Assembly: GCA_014239655.1 (NCBI GenBank)
Contig: JAAZYM010000051.1
Location: 1-57,249, forward strand
Source: Flavobacteriales bacterium
GTDB taxonomy: Bacteria; Bacteroidota; Bacteroidia; Flavobacteriales; BACL11
Direction of reading: 5' to 3'
Length of the DNA stretch: 57,249 nucleotides
Of the stretch, positions 38,064 to 48,924 are shown piece after piece. Position 1 is the first letter of the stretch, and every line of letters begins with the position of its first letter. The notes below the pieces were generated by a model. The model saw only the letters and a program-made list of their open reading frames with translations, ran no database searches and was not told the origin of the DNA. The position numbers and the translations under genes are program-made.

Positions 38064-39812
38064 TTAATAGTCTGGATCAAGACCAAGTTTTTGACCCAAT
38101 TTTGCTAAATATTTATTGTCCTCATACATTCTTTTATACTTATCTGAATTAGTATATGGAGTGTTGTCTTTCTTTAGCTCTGCAACTTTAGTATTTAAAT
38201 CTATTAAATCATTATTTAATTCATTCTTTAAGAAAATTAAAATATCTTGTTTTTCTTGATTTATTAATTCAACCTGTGAAGAGTTGCTTAGTTCAATCTC
38301 TATCTTAAAATCATCCAATAACACAGGTTTATTTATCCCTAAAGCTAATGCTAGGTTTGATTTTTCATTCTCTTTAAAACTCTCTATCATTTTCTTCCAT
38401 TTTTCATAAAAAATCTCCTGAGAAAAATCATCTGACCTAAGTGCTATAATTTTCTCTAAAGATTCATTCTTGTTTTTCTCTTGATTTAAAGAATCTAATA
38501 TAGATATGGTCTTAGCTCTTATATTATTCTCTAAATCATCAACACCTTCATGCTTATCTACAGTTTGTTCATTAGGAGTTTCATCAATTTTCTTTTCACT
38601 CTTATATGTATTAACATCTTCATGACTCTTATTGTCTTTATTAACAACATCTACTTTCTTATTGTTATTTAAAGGATTAGAAACTATGAATTTTTTATCT
38701 TTTTTTTTTACATCATCTTCATGACCAATGGAAGAAACTTGCATTAAACAAATCTCTACTAACAGTCTTTTATTATTACTTAGTTTGTACTGAAGATCAC
38801 ATTCGTTTGTTAACTTAAGTGCTCTAACTAATAATTTGGCCTCTGTCTTCTTGGCTTGATCAAGATACCTCTGTTTTAGGGATTCATTTTTTGAAAGCAA
38901 AGAAACTGTCTGTTCATCTTGACATAAAAGTAAATTACGTAGATGATCAGAAAGACCATTAATAAAGTTTTGGCCATCAAAACCATTATTAATAATTTCA
39001 TCAAACGTTACTATTAAACTACTTATATCATTCAATATTAATTGATTGGTGATTTTAAAATAATAATCATAATCTAAAATATTTAGATGATCTATGACAT
39101 GATTATACAACAACTTGTCATCAGAGACACTCACCAATCTATCAAAAAGAGATAATGAATCTCTCATTGCTCCATCAGATTTTTCAGCAATCAGAAACAA
39201 TGCATCGTCTTCTACTGATACATTCTCATTATCAGCAACATATTTTAAATTCTTCACTATGTCCTCATTACTTACTCTCTTAAAATCAAATATCTGACAT
39301 CTTGATAATATCGTTGGAATAATTTTATGTTTTTCAGTAGTAGCTAATATAAATTTTGCGTGAGATGGAGGTTCCTCTAGAGTTTTAAGGAAAGCGTTAA
39401 ATGCTGATTGCGATAACATATGTACCTCATCTATTATATAAATATTAAATTTCCCTACCTGTGGTGCAAAACGTACTTGATCAACTAAATTACGAATATC
39501 ATCAACTGAATTATTAGAGGCAGCATCTAATTCATGTACATTAAAAGAACTATTTTCATTAAAAGATTTACAGGAAACACACTTATCACAAGCATTGATT
39601 TCAGCATCAATATTCTCACAATTAACTGTTTTTGCAAGTATTCGAGCTAACGATGTTTTTCCAACTCCACGAGGACCACAAAACAAAAAAGATTGCGCCA
39701 ATTGATTTTGTTTGATTGCACTCTTAAGAGTCAGAGAAATAGCGTCTTGCCCTATTACTCGATCAAATGTTTTTGGCCTATATTTTCTTGCTGAAACTAA
39801 AAAATCACTCAT
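38064..39812 (-). CDS. dnaX: DNA polymerase III subunit gamma/tau
   Basis: Clamp-loader ATPase. It opens with ARKYRPKTFDRVIGQD; Walker A GPRGVGKTS (46-54), zinc module with cysteines at 65, 75, 78 and 81, Walker B IYIIDEVHMLS, and sensor LATTEKHKI. Domain III ends near residue 360 (EICLMQVSS); a lysine/asparagine-rich linker follows, then a tau-type C-terminal domain ending AKLGQKLGLDPDY. The full length is 582 residues. At codons 368-371 there is a run of ten A residues, flanked by stops in both alternative frames, which could produce a gamma-like short form of about 372 residues (see findings). Confidence 0.95.
   Translation of the reverse strand: MSDFLVSARKYRPKTFDRVIGQDAISLTLKSAIKQNQLAQSFLFCGPRGVGKTSLARILAKTVNCENIDAEINACDKCVSCKSFNENSSFNVHELDAASNNSVDDIRNLVDQVRFAPQVGKFNIYIIDEVHMLSQSAFNAFLKTLEEPPSHAKFILATTEKHKIIPTILSRCQIFDFKRVSNEDIVKNLKYVADNENVSVEDDALFLIAEKSDGAMRDSLSLFDRLVSVSDDKLLYNHVIDHLNILDYDYYFKITNQLILNDISSLIVTFDEIINNGFDGQNFINGLSDHLRNLLLCQDEQTVSLLSKNESLKQRYLDQAKKTEAKLLVRALKLTNECDLQYKLSNNKRLLVEICLMQVSSIGHEDDVKKKDKKFIVSNPLNNNKKVDVVNKDNKSHEDVNTYKSEKKIDETPNEQTVDKHEGVDDLENNIRAKTISILDSLNQEKNKNESLEKIIALRSDDFSQEIFYEKWKKMIESFKENEKSNLALALGINKPVLLDDFKIEIELSNSSQVELINQEKQDILIFLKNELNNDLIDLNTKVAELKKDNTPYTNSDKYKRMYEDNKYLAKLGQKLGLDPDY
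38700..38709 (-). promoter_or_regulatory. Candidate slippage site (A10) in dnaX
   Basis: On the coding strand GTA AAA AAA AAA GAT gives ten consecutive A. A -1 shift or one extra A leads to AGA TAA (Arg, stop); a +1 shift or one missing A leads to ATA AAA AAT TCA TAG (stop after four codons). The position, just behind domain III, is where a gamma subunit would end. Homopolymer slippage in dnaX is known in Thermus thermophilus. Confidence 0.55.
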
Positions 39813-39837
39813 ATTTTTAGATACTAAAAATGGATTA

Positions 39838-39845
39838 CAAAATTA
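39838..39845 (-). promoter_or_regulatory. Putative -7 element (TAATTTTG) of dnaX
   Basis: TAATTTTG on the minus strand, 25 bases before the dnaX start codon, matching TAnnTTTG. It diverges from the rpsF promoter. No clear -33 TTG. Confidence 0.35.
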
Positions 39846-39901
39846 ACATTTCTAACAAAATAACTAATGAAATATAACCCAAATTAAAAAACAACGCTTA
39901 T

Positions 39902-39932
39902 TTGGTTATTCTATATAGTTTTTCTACATTTG
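39902..39932 (+). promoter_or_regulatory. Promoter of the rpsF-rpsR-rplI operon
   Basis: TTG (39902-39904), 20 bases, then TACATTTG (39925-39932), a full match to the Bacteroidota consensus, followed by CCGCCC as at the rpsA promoter. The leader to the rpsF ATG at 39966 is about 30 bases, with GAAGG directly before the start codon. Confidence 0.6.
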
Positions 39933-39965
39933 CCGCCCTAAAATAATTAATTAAAAAAACGAAGG

Positions 39966-40313
39966 ATGAATAATTACGAAACCGTTTTCATAATGAATCC
40001 CGTCTTATCTGATGATCAGGTAAGGGAAACGGTAAAAAAATTTATCACTTACCTGAAAGGTAAGAAAGCAAAAATATCTCATGAAGAGAATTGGGGCTTA
40101 AAAAAGCTCAAATATGTAATCCAAAAGAAAAAAACTGGATTTTATTACCTAATAGAGTTTCAAGCTGAAGGATCTGTAATAAATAATTTTGAAGTGGAAT
40201 TTCAAAGAGATGAAAGAGTTATTAGATGGCAAACAATTAGATTAGATAAGTTTGCGATGGAATATGCAGAAAGAAGGAGAAAGAAATTAAATGAAAAAGT
40301 TAAATCAGAATAA
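39966..40313 (+). CDS. rpsF: 30S ribosomal protein S6
   Basis: 115 residues beginning [26 protein letters not shown], the classic S6 start, with [25 protein letters not shown] and a basic tail. S6 pairs with S18 on the 30S platform, and the two genes are adjacent here (2-base gap). First gene of the S6-S18-L9 operon, with a GAAGG sequence 1 base before the ATG. Confidence 0.97.
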   Translation: MNNYETVFIMNPVLSDDQVRETVKKFITYLKGKKAKISHEENWGLKKLKYVIQKKKTGFYYLIEFQAEGSVINNFEVEFQRDERVIRWQTIRLDKFAMEYAERRRKKLNEKVKSE

Positions 40314-40315
40314 TT

Positions 40316-40585
40316 ATGAGTAATAAAACAGAAATCAGATACCTATCTCCTGTAGATATTGAAAAAAGACAACAAAATAAGTATTGCCGATTTAAAAAGA
40401 TGGGAATACAATATATTGATTACAAAGATCCTGAATTCTTAATGAGATTCTTAAATGAACAAGGAAAGATTCTTCCAAGAAGAATCACTGGTAATTCAAT
40501 GAAATTCCAAAGAAGATTAGCTGTAGCTGTAAAAAGAGCAAGACAAATAGCTCTCCTTCCATTTGTAGGGGATAATCTAAAATAA
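40316..40585 (+). CDS. rpsR: 30S ribosomal protein S18
   Basis: 89 residues with [38 protein letters not shown] and [21 protein letters not shown], the S18 core that binds 16S rRNA next to S6. Only one cysteine remains, so it is the zinc-free form. It lies 2 bases after rpsF and 15 before rplI. Confidence 0.97.
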   Translation: MSNKTEIRYLSPVDIEKRQQNKYCRFKKMGIQYIDYKDPEFLMRFLNEQGKILPRRITGNSMKFQRRLAVAVKRARQIALLPFVGDNLK

Positions 40586-40600
40586 TCAAAAGAAATAAAA

Positions 40601-41044
40601 ATGGAAATTATTTTATTAGAAAACGTTGAAAAACTTGGTTTCAAAAATGAGATTGTTAAAGTGAAAAATGGGTATGGAAGAAACTTTCTTATCCCAACAG
40701 GAAAAGCAATTTTAGCAACTGACTCAGCAATCAAAATTCTTAATGAGAATCTTAGACAACAGGAACAAAAAGACTCAAAAATAATAGCAAAACTTAATAA
40801 AACTGCTGAAGAATTACCAACATTAGATATCAAAATAAAAGCAAAAGTTGCTGAAGGAGGGACAAAATTATTTGGATCAATTACTTCTTCACAATTTACT
40901 GAAACTTTAGCAGAACTAGGATATGAAATTGACAAACGTTTTATTAAACTATCAACAATAAAAGAACTTGGAAAATATGAAGCTGAAATAAGATTACACA
41001 GATCAGTTAAAATAAATGTTCCATTTAGTGTTATTGCTGAGTAA
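40601..41044 (+). CDS. rplI: 50S ribosomal protein L9
   Basis: 147 residues: MEIILLENVEKLGFKNEIVKVKNGYGRNFLIPTGKAI is the L9 N-terminal domain; a long helix (NENLRQQEQKDSKIIAKL) leads to the C-terminal RNA-binding domain (GGTKLFGSITSSQFTETL). Last gene of the operon, followed by a strong terminator 26 bases after the stop. Confidence 0.97.
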   Translation: MEIILLENVEKLGFKNEIVKVKNGYGRNFLIPTGKAILATDSAIKILNENLRQQEQKDSKIIAKLNKTAEELPTLDIKIKAKVAEGGTKLFGSITSSQFTETLAELGYEIDKRFIKLSTIKELGKYEAEIRLHRSVKINVPFSVIAE

Positions 41045-41070
41045 TTCTTAATACAAAACAACATCTATAC

Positions 41071-41099
41071 AACCGAACTTAATAGTTCGGTTTTTTTAT
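41071..41099 (+). terminator. Rho-independent terminator of the rpsF-rpsR-rplI operon
   Basis: AACCGAACT-TAAT-AGTTCGGTT, a perfect nine-pair stem with a four-base loop, followed by TTTTTT. It stands in the 129-base gap before the aconitase gene. Confidence 0.92.
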
Positions 41100-41138
41100 T
41101 TTACTAGTTATTACACATAGAGAGAAAATTAAAATCTG

Positions 41139-41146
41139 TATATTTG
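41139..41146 (+). promoter_or_regulatory. Putative -7 element (TATATTTG) of the aconitase gene
   Basis: TATATTTG followed by CACGG, 27 bases before the ATG at 41174 and behind the rplI terminator. No -33 TTG at the right spacing. Confidence 0.45.
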
Positions 41147-41173
41147 CACGGAATTTAAAAAATCACAAAAACC

Positions 41174-43444
41174 ATGGCTTTTGACATTAATATGATTAAA
41201 AAATTATATGAAAGCTATCCTAATTCTATAAAAAAAACTCGTGCAATTATAAATAAGAACCTTACACTTTCTGAAAAAATTCTATATACTCATCTTTGGA
41301 ATAAAAATTCTAGTAAAGAATTCAAAAGAGGAAACGATTATGTAGATTTTGCTCCAGATCGTGTTGCGATGCAAGATGCAACTGCACAAATGGCTTTACT
41401 TCAATTCATGCAAGCTGGAAAAGAAAAAGTTGCCGTACCATCTACCACTCATGCTGATCATCTAATTCAAGCAAAGCTTGGTGCATCAAAAGATTTACAG
41501 GAAGCATTAAACACAAATAACGAGGTTTTCCAATTTCTAAGCTCAGTATGTAACAAATATGGTATTGGTTTTTGGAAACCTGGCGCTGGAATAATACATC
41601 AAGTTGTTCTAGAAAACTATGCTTTTCCAGGTGGTATGATGATTGGAACTGATTCACACACTGTAAATGCTGGTGGATTAGGAATGGTTGCAATTGGGGT
41701 AGGAGGTGCAGATGCTGTTGATGTTATGGCTGGGATGCCTTGGGAGCTAAAATTCCCAAAACTAATTGGCATTAAACTTACAGGAAAATTAAATGGCTGG
41801 ACATCAGCAAAAGATATTATCTTAAAAGTAGCTGGCATACTTACAGTTAAAGGAGGAACAGGTTGTATTGTAGAATATTTTGGTGATGGCGCTACTTCAT
41901 TATCAGCTACTGGAAAAGGAACAATATGTAACATGGGGGCAGAAATTGGAGCAACAACCTCAACATTTGGATATGATAATAGCATGGAGAGATATCTAAG
42001 AGCAACGGATAGAAATGATGTTGCTGATGAAGCCAACAAAATAAAGAAGCATTTAACAGGTGATAAAGAAGTTTATGAAAATCCTGAAAAATATTTTGAT
42101 CAAGTAATTGAAATTAACCTCTCAGAACTTACTCCTCATTTAAATGGGCCATTTACACCTGATCTTGCAACTCCAGTTTCACAAATGAAAGAGAAAGCCA
42201 AACAAAATAATTGGCCGCTAGATATAGAATGGGCATTAATTGGTTCATGTACAAACTCATCTTATGAAGATCTTACTAGAGCAGCATCAATTGTAGAAGA
42301 TGCGCTTAATAAAAAATTAATTCCAAAAGCTACATTAGGTATTAATCCCGGATCTGAACAAGTTAGATTTACAGCTGAAAGAGATGGCCTTATTGAAACA
42401 TTTGAAAAATTTAAGAATACCAAGATTTTTACAAATGCCTGTGGACCTTGTATTGGACAATGGTCAAGAAAAGGAGCTGAAAAACAGGAAAAAAATTCTA
42501 TCGTACACTCATTTAATAGGAATTTTGCAAAAAGAGCAGATGGTAATCCTAATACACATGCCTTTGTTGGTTCTCCAGAAATGGTAGCTGCCATTGCAAT
42601 CTCTGGTAGATTAGATTTTAATCCAATAACAGACTATCTGCAAAATCAGAATGGCGACAAAGTCAAACTTAATGAGCCAACAGGACTTGAACTTCCTCCA
42701 CTTGGATTTGATGTTGGTGATAATGGATATCAAGAACCTTCTAAAAATGGAAATAGCATTAAAGTAAATGTTAATTCTGAATCAGATAGACTTCAATTAC
42801 TAACCCCTTTTAAAAAATGGAATGGCAAAAATATAACTCATGCAAAACTCTTAATTAAAGCAAAAGGAAAATGTACAACTGACCATATTTCTATGGCAGG
42901 TCCATGGCTTAAATACCGCGGACATCTTGACAATATCTCTAACAATTGTCTTATAGGTGCTGTTAACGCTTTTGGTGAAAAAACAAATGCTGTTATAAAT
43001 CAAATTAGTGGAAATATCGATGAAGTTCCAAATGTAGCAAGAGCATACAAAAAAGCAGGAGTTCCATCAATTGTAGTAGGAGACCATAATTATGGTGAAG
43101 GCTCTTCTAGAGAACATGCCGCAATGGAACCAAGACATTTAGGTGTAGTCGCTGTAATTGTAAAATCATTTGCAAGAATTCATGAAACAAATCTCAAGAA
43201 ACAGGGAATGCTTGGATTAACATTTAATAATGAGTCTGATTATGATTTAATTAAAGAAGATGACACATTTAATTTCATAAATCTTGAAAGCTTTTCTCCT
43301 TCAACTCAGATTGAGCTAGAAATCTTACATAAAGATGGAAGTAAAGATGTCATTCTTCTCAATCACACTTACAACGAAGCTCAGATTGATTGGTTTAAAG
43401 CAGGCTCAGCACTAAACCTTATTAGAAAAGAAAACTCAAAATAA
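41174..43444 (+). CDS. acn: Aconitate hydratase
   Basis: Isomerises citrate to isocitrate through aconitate with a [4Fe-4S] cluster. Cluster cysteines are in [12 protein letters not shown] (about 359) and [11 protein letters not shown] (two, near 422 and 425). Substrate motifs include [20 protein letters not shown] and, in the swivelling domain, [22 protein letters not shown] (about 640). The 756 residues match the mitochondrial-type enzyme rather than AcnA/IRP1 (~890) or AcnB. It is a single-gene unit, convergent with the restriction-fold gene (8-base gap). It feeds the monomeric Icd encoded at 32872. Confidence 0.96.
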   Translation: MAFDINMIKKLYESYPNSIKKTRAIINKNLTLSEKILYTHLWNKNSSKEFKRGNDYVDFAPDRVAMQDATAQMALLQFMQAGKEKVAVPSTTHADHLIQAKLGASKDLQEALNTNNEVFQFLSSVCNKYGIGFWKPGAGIIHQVVLENYAFPGGMMIGTDSHTVNAGGLGMVAIGVGGADAVDVMAGMPWELKFPKLIGIKLTGKLNGWTSAKDIILKVAGILTVKGGTGCIVEYFGDGATSLSATGKGTICNMGAEIGATTSTFGYDNSMERYLRATDRNDVADEANKIKKHLTGDKEVYENPEKYFDQVIEINLSELTPHLNGPFTPDLATPVSQMKEKAKQNNWPLDIEWALIGSCTNSSYEDLTRAASIVEDALNKKLIPKATLGINPGSEQVRFTAERDGLIETFEKFKNTKIFTNACGPCIGQWSRKGAEKQEKNSIVHSFNRNFAKRADGNPNTHAFVGSPEMVAAIAISGRLDFNPITDYLQNQNGDKVKLNEPTGLELPPLGFDVGDNGYQEPSKNGNSIKVNVNSESDRLQLLTPFKKWNGKNITHAKLLIKAKGKCTTDHISMAGPWLKYRGHLDNISNNCLIGAVNAFGEKTNAVINQISGNIDEVPNVARAYKKAGVPSIVVGDHNYGEGSSREHAAMEPRHLGVVAVIVKSFARIHETNLKKQGMLGLTFNNESDYDLIKEDDTFNFINLESFSPSTQIELEILHKDGSKDVILLNHTYNEAQIDWFKAGSALNLIRKENSK

Positions 43445-43452
43445 TTCAACCT

Positions 43453-43905
43453 CTATTTCTTTGTAATATATTCTGGAATATCATCAAAATATTGTGTCTC
43501 ATTAGTAGTGTAATCTATCTTGCAACAATAATGTTTTAATCCATTAGTAACAAAAAGATATTTTGCACGTAAATTAAAATTATATTTTGCGATTTGATCA
43601 AAAACATTCTTTCTAATAGAGACTGTTGGCGCTTTACATTCCACTAAGATAATAGGCTCTAAAGATCTGTCATTAACCACAATATCAGCTCTAGTATTAA
43701 GATTATTATACTTAACCATTTTCTCAACTTGCATTAATCCAATAGGGTATCTTTTATAATTAATTAAATAATGAATAACGTGCTGCCTCACCCATTCTTC
43801 TGGTGTTAACACAAAATAATCTTTTCTTACTATATCAAAAATTTGTGTACTATTATTAACTACTTTACTTTTGAGTTCTATTTTTGGAAAATTAAGCTCT
43901 TGCAT
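43453..43905 (-). CDS. HsdR N-terminal-like (PD-(D/E)XK fold) protein
   Basis: 150 residues resembling the type I restriction enzyme R-protein N-terminal domain as a stand-alone protein. VLTPEEWVRQHVIHYLINYKRYP is followed by the nuclease-like core RADIVVND-...-EPIILVECKAP (Asp, then Glu-x-Lys) and a final strand YLFVTNG. Whether it cuts DNA is unknown; there is no HsdM or HsdS nearby, and this protein often stands beside holA in Bacteroidota (recollection), which suggests a housekeeping role. I take the second ATG (43905, MQELNFP) over 43911. Confidence 0.75.
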   Translation of the reverse strand: MQELNFPKIELKSKVVNNSTQIFDIVRKDYFVLTPEEWVRQHVIHYLINYKRYPIGLMQVEKMVKYNNLNTRADIVVNDRSLEPIILVECKAPTVSIRKNVFDQIAKYNFNLRAKYLFVTNGLKHYCCKIDYTTNETQYFDDIPEYITKK

Positions 43906-43916
43906 AAACATATAAA

Positions 43917-43924
43917 CAAATTTA
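43917..43924 (-). promoter_or_regulatory. Putative -7 element (TAAATTTG) of the HsdR-like gene
   Basis: TAAATTTG on the minus strand matches TAnnTTTG and lies 11 bases before the preferred ATG at 43905, inside the tiny gap to the divergent holA. It leaves little room for a separate holA promoter, so holA control is unclear. Confidence 0.35.
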
Positions 43925-43925
43925 A

Positions 43926-44927
43926 GTGAAATATAATGAGATTATAGCATCAATCGATAATAAAGAATATAGAAACATATACTTTTTATCAGGCAATGAA
44001 AGTTATTATATTGATAAAATATCAAAATATATATCGACAAACATTCTAACAGAAGAAGAGAGGTCTTTTAATCAGGTAACTCTCTATGGAAAAGAAACTA
44101 ATACACAAGAAATTATTGCTGAATCCAAGCAATATCCATTTGGAGCAAATAATAGGGTTGTTATTATTAAAGAGGCTCAACATGTGAAAAACATAGAGTC
44201 AATTATGGATTACATAAATAGTCCTCTCTCCACAACAATTCTTGTTATCTGTTATAAAGAAAAGAAAATTGATAAAAGAAAAGGATTCTTTAAAACCATT
44301 CAAAAAGAACATCTTCTTTTTGAGAGCAATAAATTATATGAAAACCAAATTTCTAAATGGATAAAAGATTATTGTAACGAGCAAAACCTCTCAATTACTC
44401 ATGAATCTTGCGCTATACTTGTTGAACATCTTGGAACTGATTTAACAAGAATAACTAATGAATTAGATAAATTACTAATAAATTTAAACCAAGAAAAAGA
44501 AATTACTCCCTCAGTCATTGAACAACATATAGGGATAAACAAAGACTTTAATGTCTTTGAATTGCAAAACTCACTAGGAAAGAAAAATGTCTTAAAGTCC
44601 AACAAAATAGCAAAATACTTAAGCTCAAATTCTAAACATCATCCATTCGTTCTAACTATAAGTTCCATTTTTTCGTTTTTCAAAAAGGTATTAATATTTA
44701 AGCAAATTCAAAATCTCGATAAAGCTACTATCGCAGCAACATTAAAGATAAATCCATTTTTTATCTCTCAATATCAAGTTGCTTCAAGAAACTACACTAC
44801 TGTCCAACTTAACTTTATCTTTAAATATCTACGAGACTACGAATTAAGATCAAAAGGAATAGATAACAAAAACACATCTACAGAATCTCTATTACAAGAA
44901 TTAATATTTAAAATACTTCACACATAA
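43926..44927 (+). CDS. holA: DNA polymerase III subunit delta
   Basis: Clamp-loader subunit that opens the beta clamp; partner of DnaX encoded at 38064. 333 residues: IYFLSGNESYYIDKISKYI at the start, FGANNRVVIIKEAQHV, an AAA-like core without a functional Walker motif, and the domain III stretch FELQNSLGKKNVLKSNKIAKYL. Translation begins at GTG 43926; no in-frame ATG precedes the conserved N-terminus. The gene diverges from the HsdR-like gene with a 20-base gap. Confidence 0.92.
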   Translation: MKYNEIIASIDNKEYRNIYFLSGNESYYIDKISKYISTNILTEEERSFNQVTLYGKETNTQEIIAESKQYPFGANNRVVIIKEAQHVKNIESIMDYINSPLSTTILVICYKEKKIDKRKGFFKTIQKEHLLFESNKLYENQISKWIKDYCNEQNLSITHESCAILVEHLGTDLTRITNELDKLLINLNQEKEITPSVIEQHIGINKDFNVFELQNSLGKKNVLKSNKIAKYLSSNSKHHPFVLTISSIFSFFKKVLIFKQIQNLDKATIAATLKINPFFISQYQVASRNYTTVQLNFIFKYLRDYELRSKGIDNKNTSTESLLQELIFKILHT

Positions 44928-44946
44928 AAAATAAGTCTTTATTTTT

Positions 44947-44954
44947 TATATTTG
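44947..44954 (+). promoter_or_regulatory. Putative -7 element (TATATTTG) of the TonB-dependent receptor gene
   Basis: TATATTTG followed by CGCTCA, 17 bases before the ATG at 44972. It lies in the 44-base gap after holA and indicates separate transcription of the receptor. Confidence 0.45.
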
Positions 44955-44971
44955 CGCTCATTCAAATCGGC

Positions 44972-47227
44972 ATGCAAAGATTTATTAAAATCATTCTACT
45001 CATTTTTATTTTCTCAAGCAGTTATGCTCAAAATGGCACAATAAGAGGTTTTGTATATGACAAATCATCAGGTGAACCTGTGATGTTTTGTAATGTTTTT
45101 CTTAAAGGAACAACTATTGGAGCTCCTACTGATGTGAATGGAATGTATAATATCTCTAAAGTTAATTATGGAACATATCAATTAGTAGCAACCTATATTG
45201 GCTATGACACATCACAAGTAGAAATAACTCTAGCTGAAAATCAAATTCTTACTAAGAATTTAGAAATCTCCGAATCAAGTATTAAACTAAATGAAGTAAA
45301 AATATCTGCCGAGAGAGAAGCAATGAGAACAGAGGTAAATGCTGCAGCAATAAAGATAACAAAAAAAGAACTTGAGATGGTGCCAACCATCGGTGGAGAC
45401 CCAGATCTAGCACAATACATACAAATTATTCCTGGGGTTGTCTTTACTGGTGACCAAGGTGGTCAATTATATATTAGAGGTGGTTCACCAATCCAAAATA
45501 AAGTGCTCTTAGATGGAATGACAATATACAGCCCATTTCATTCAATAGGATTATTTTCTGTTTTTGACACAGATATAATTAGAAATACAGATGTTTTTAC
45601 TGGAGGTTTCAATGCTGAATATGGTGGAAGAATATCATCAATAATGGATATTAAGACAAAAAATGGAAACAAAAAGAGATTTGGAGGAAAAATAACATCT
45701 AACACATTTGGATCAAAACTTCTTTTAGAAGGACCATTAAGTAAAAACCAAAAATCATCCTTTGTGTTTTCTGGAAAAACATCATATCTAGATAAATCAT
45801 CTGAATTATTTTATAAAGAACCTCTATTCTCATTTGGCGAAAATGGTCTCCCATATAGTTATACTGATCTTTATGGAAAAATTTCTCTTCATGGTAATAA
45901 TGGAAGCAAATTCAACCTATTTGGCTTTAATTTCCAAGATCTAGTAGATTATCAAAACATATCTAAGCTTAGTTGGACATCTAATGGTATTGGAAGTGAA
46001 TTTATTTTAATTCCTGGTAATTCCCCAGTTTTAATTGAAGGTAATTTTGCGTATTCTTCTTACAAAATCAGTCTAGACGAGGCAGCGTCTCCTTTAAGAG
46101 AGAGTGGTATTTCTGGTTTTAGTATGGGGTTTGATTTTACATACTTTAAACCAAAAGGTAAAATTAAATATGGTTTTGACATACATGGATATGCCACAGA
46201 CTTTTTAACATATAATTCTGTAAATACACCCATAACTCAGAATGAAAATACATCTGAGTTCTCTGGATATGTCAATTATCAATATACATCAACAAGATTA
46301 ATTATTGAACCTGGATTTCGTATTCAGAAATATACACTCGGACTATCACCTGAACCACGACTAGGAATAAAATACATAGTAAATGAAAAAACACGCCTCA
46401 AGGTTGCAAGTGGATTTTATTCTCAAAACATACTTAGCACATCATCTGACAGAGATGTAGTTAATCTCTTTTCAGGAATTATATCCTCACCAGAGGAAGT
46501 ACCTACACAGCCAAATGGAGAAGAATATAACAGTAAAATCCAGAAAGCAAAACATATTATTACAGGTATTGAATATGATGTTAACAACAAAATAGATTTC
46601 CAAATAGAAGCATATATTAAGGATTTTGATCAGCTAACCAACATCAATAGAAACATGACCAGTAATGATGATGAGACATTCATTATCGAAACAGGAATTG
46701 CACGAGGTATTGATGCGCTAATTAAGTATAATAGTAAAAAATTATATGTTTGGCTTGTATATTCCTTGGGTCAAGTAAAAAGAGATGATGGGGTTAGAGA
46801 ATACTCTCCTCATTTTGACAGAAGACATAATATTAATTTTGTTACATCATATAAATTTGGAAAAGATCATGAATGGAAATTTGATACTCGTTGGAACTTA
46901 GGATCTGGATTCCCATTTACACAAACCCAAGGTTTTTATGAAAATATTACTTTTTCAGAAGGAATTAATACAGACTACACAACAACCAATGGAGAGCTAG
47001 GCATCGAATATGCTGAACTAAACAATGGTCGACTTCCTTATTACCACAGATTAGATCTATCAATTGCAAGAAACATTAAGCTTAATAATAATGCTAATCT
47101 AAATATCACTGCATCTGTAACTAATGCATATAATCGTGAAAATATATTTTACTTCAACAGAGTAAAACATGAAAGGGTAAATCAACTTCCTTTAATGCCA
47201 AGTCTTGGTATGAACCTAACCTTTTAA
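44972..47227 (+). CDS. TonB-dependent receptor with carboxypeptidase-regulatory-like N-terminal domain
   Basis: 751 residues. Signal peptide (MQRFIKIILLIFIFSSSYAQ), then a CarboxypepD_reg-like domain (GTIRGFVYDKSSGEPVMFCNVFLKGTTIGAPTDVNGMY, about 22-100), then the plug (PTIGGDPDLAQYIQIIPGVVFTGDQGGQLYIRGGSPIQNKVLLDGMTIY, about 135-230), and a 22-strand-type barrel ending LPLMPSLGMNLTF with terminal Phe. It transports a substrate across the outer membrane using TonB energy. The ligand is unknown; no SusD partner is adjacent, so a polysaccharide utilisation locus is unlikely. Confidence 0.9.
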   Translation: MQRFIKIILLIFIFSSSYAQNGTIRGFVYDKSSGEPVMFCNVFLKGTTIGAPTDVNGMYNISKVNYGTYQLVATYIGYDTSQVEITLAENQILTKNLEISESSIKLNEVKISAEREAMRTEVNAAAIKITKKELEMVPTIGGDPDLAQYIQIIPGVVFTGDQGGQLYIRGGSPIQNKVLLDGMTIYSPFHSIGLFSVFDTDIIRNTDVFTGGFNAEYGGRISSIMDIKTKNGNKKRFGGKITSNTFGSKLLLEGPLSKNQKSSFVFSGKTSYLDKSSELFYKEPLFSFGENGLPYSYTDLYGKISLHGNNGSKFNLFGFNFQDLVDYQNISKLSWTSNGIGSEFILIPGNSPVLIEGNFAYSSYKISLDEAASPLRESGISGFSMGFDFTYFKPKGKIKYGFDIHGYATDFLTYNSVNTPITQNENTSEFSGYVNYQYTSTRLIIEPGFRIQKYTLGLSPEPRLGIKYIVNEKTRLKVASGFYSQNILSTSSDRDVVNLFSGIISSPEEVPTQPNGEEYNSKIQKAKHIITGIEYDVNNKIDFQIEAYIKDFDQLTNINRNMTSNDDETFIIETGIARGIDALIKYNSKKLYVWLVYSLGQVKRDDGVREYSPHFDRRHNINFVTSYKFGKDHEWKFDTRWNLGSGFPFTQTQGFYENITFSEGINTDYTTTNGELGIEYAELNNGRLPYYHRLDLSIARNIKLNNNANLNITASVTNAYNRENIFYFNRVKHERVNQLPLMPSLGMNLTF

Positions 47228-47278
47228 ACAAGTTCTTAATTTATTTCAATAATTAAATTAAGGCAGCACAATATATGA

Positions 47279-48922
<1,644 letters not shown>

Positions 48923-48924
48923 TA

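Noticed and set aside
39933-39965. S6:S18 autoregulatory RNA in the rpsF leader
   Set aside because: The leader is only about 30 bases; CCG is present but no stem-loop, and the same CCGCCC occurs at rpsA.
40420-41064. 214-residue minus-strand ORF over rpsR and rplI
   Set aside because: It is antisense to two certain ribosomal protein genes and its translation shows no domain; a shadow ORF.
41617-42594. Two long antisense ORFs (140 and 110 residues) inside the aconitase gene
   Set aside because: Reverse-strand shadows of a highly conserved gene.
47235-47262. Terminator after the TonB-dependent receptor gene
   Set aside because: CTTAATTTA/TAAATTAAG forms a stem but is pure AT-rich and has no T-run behind it.
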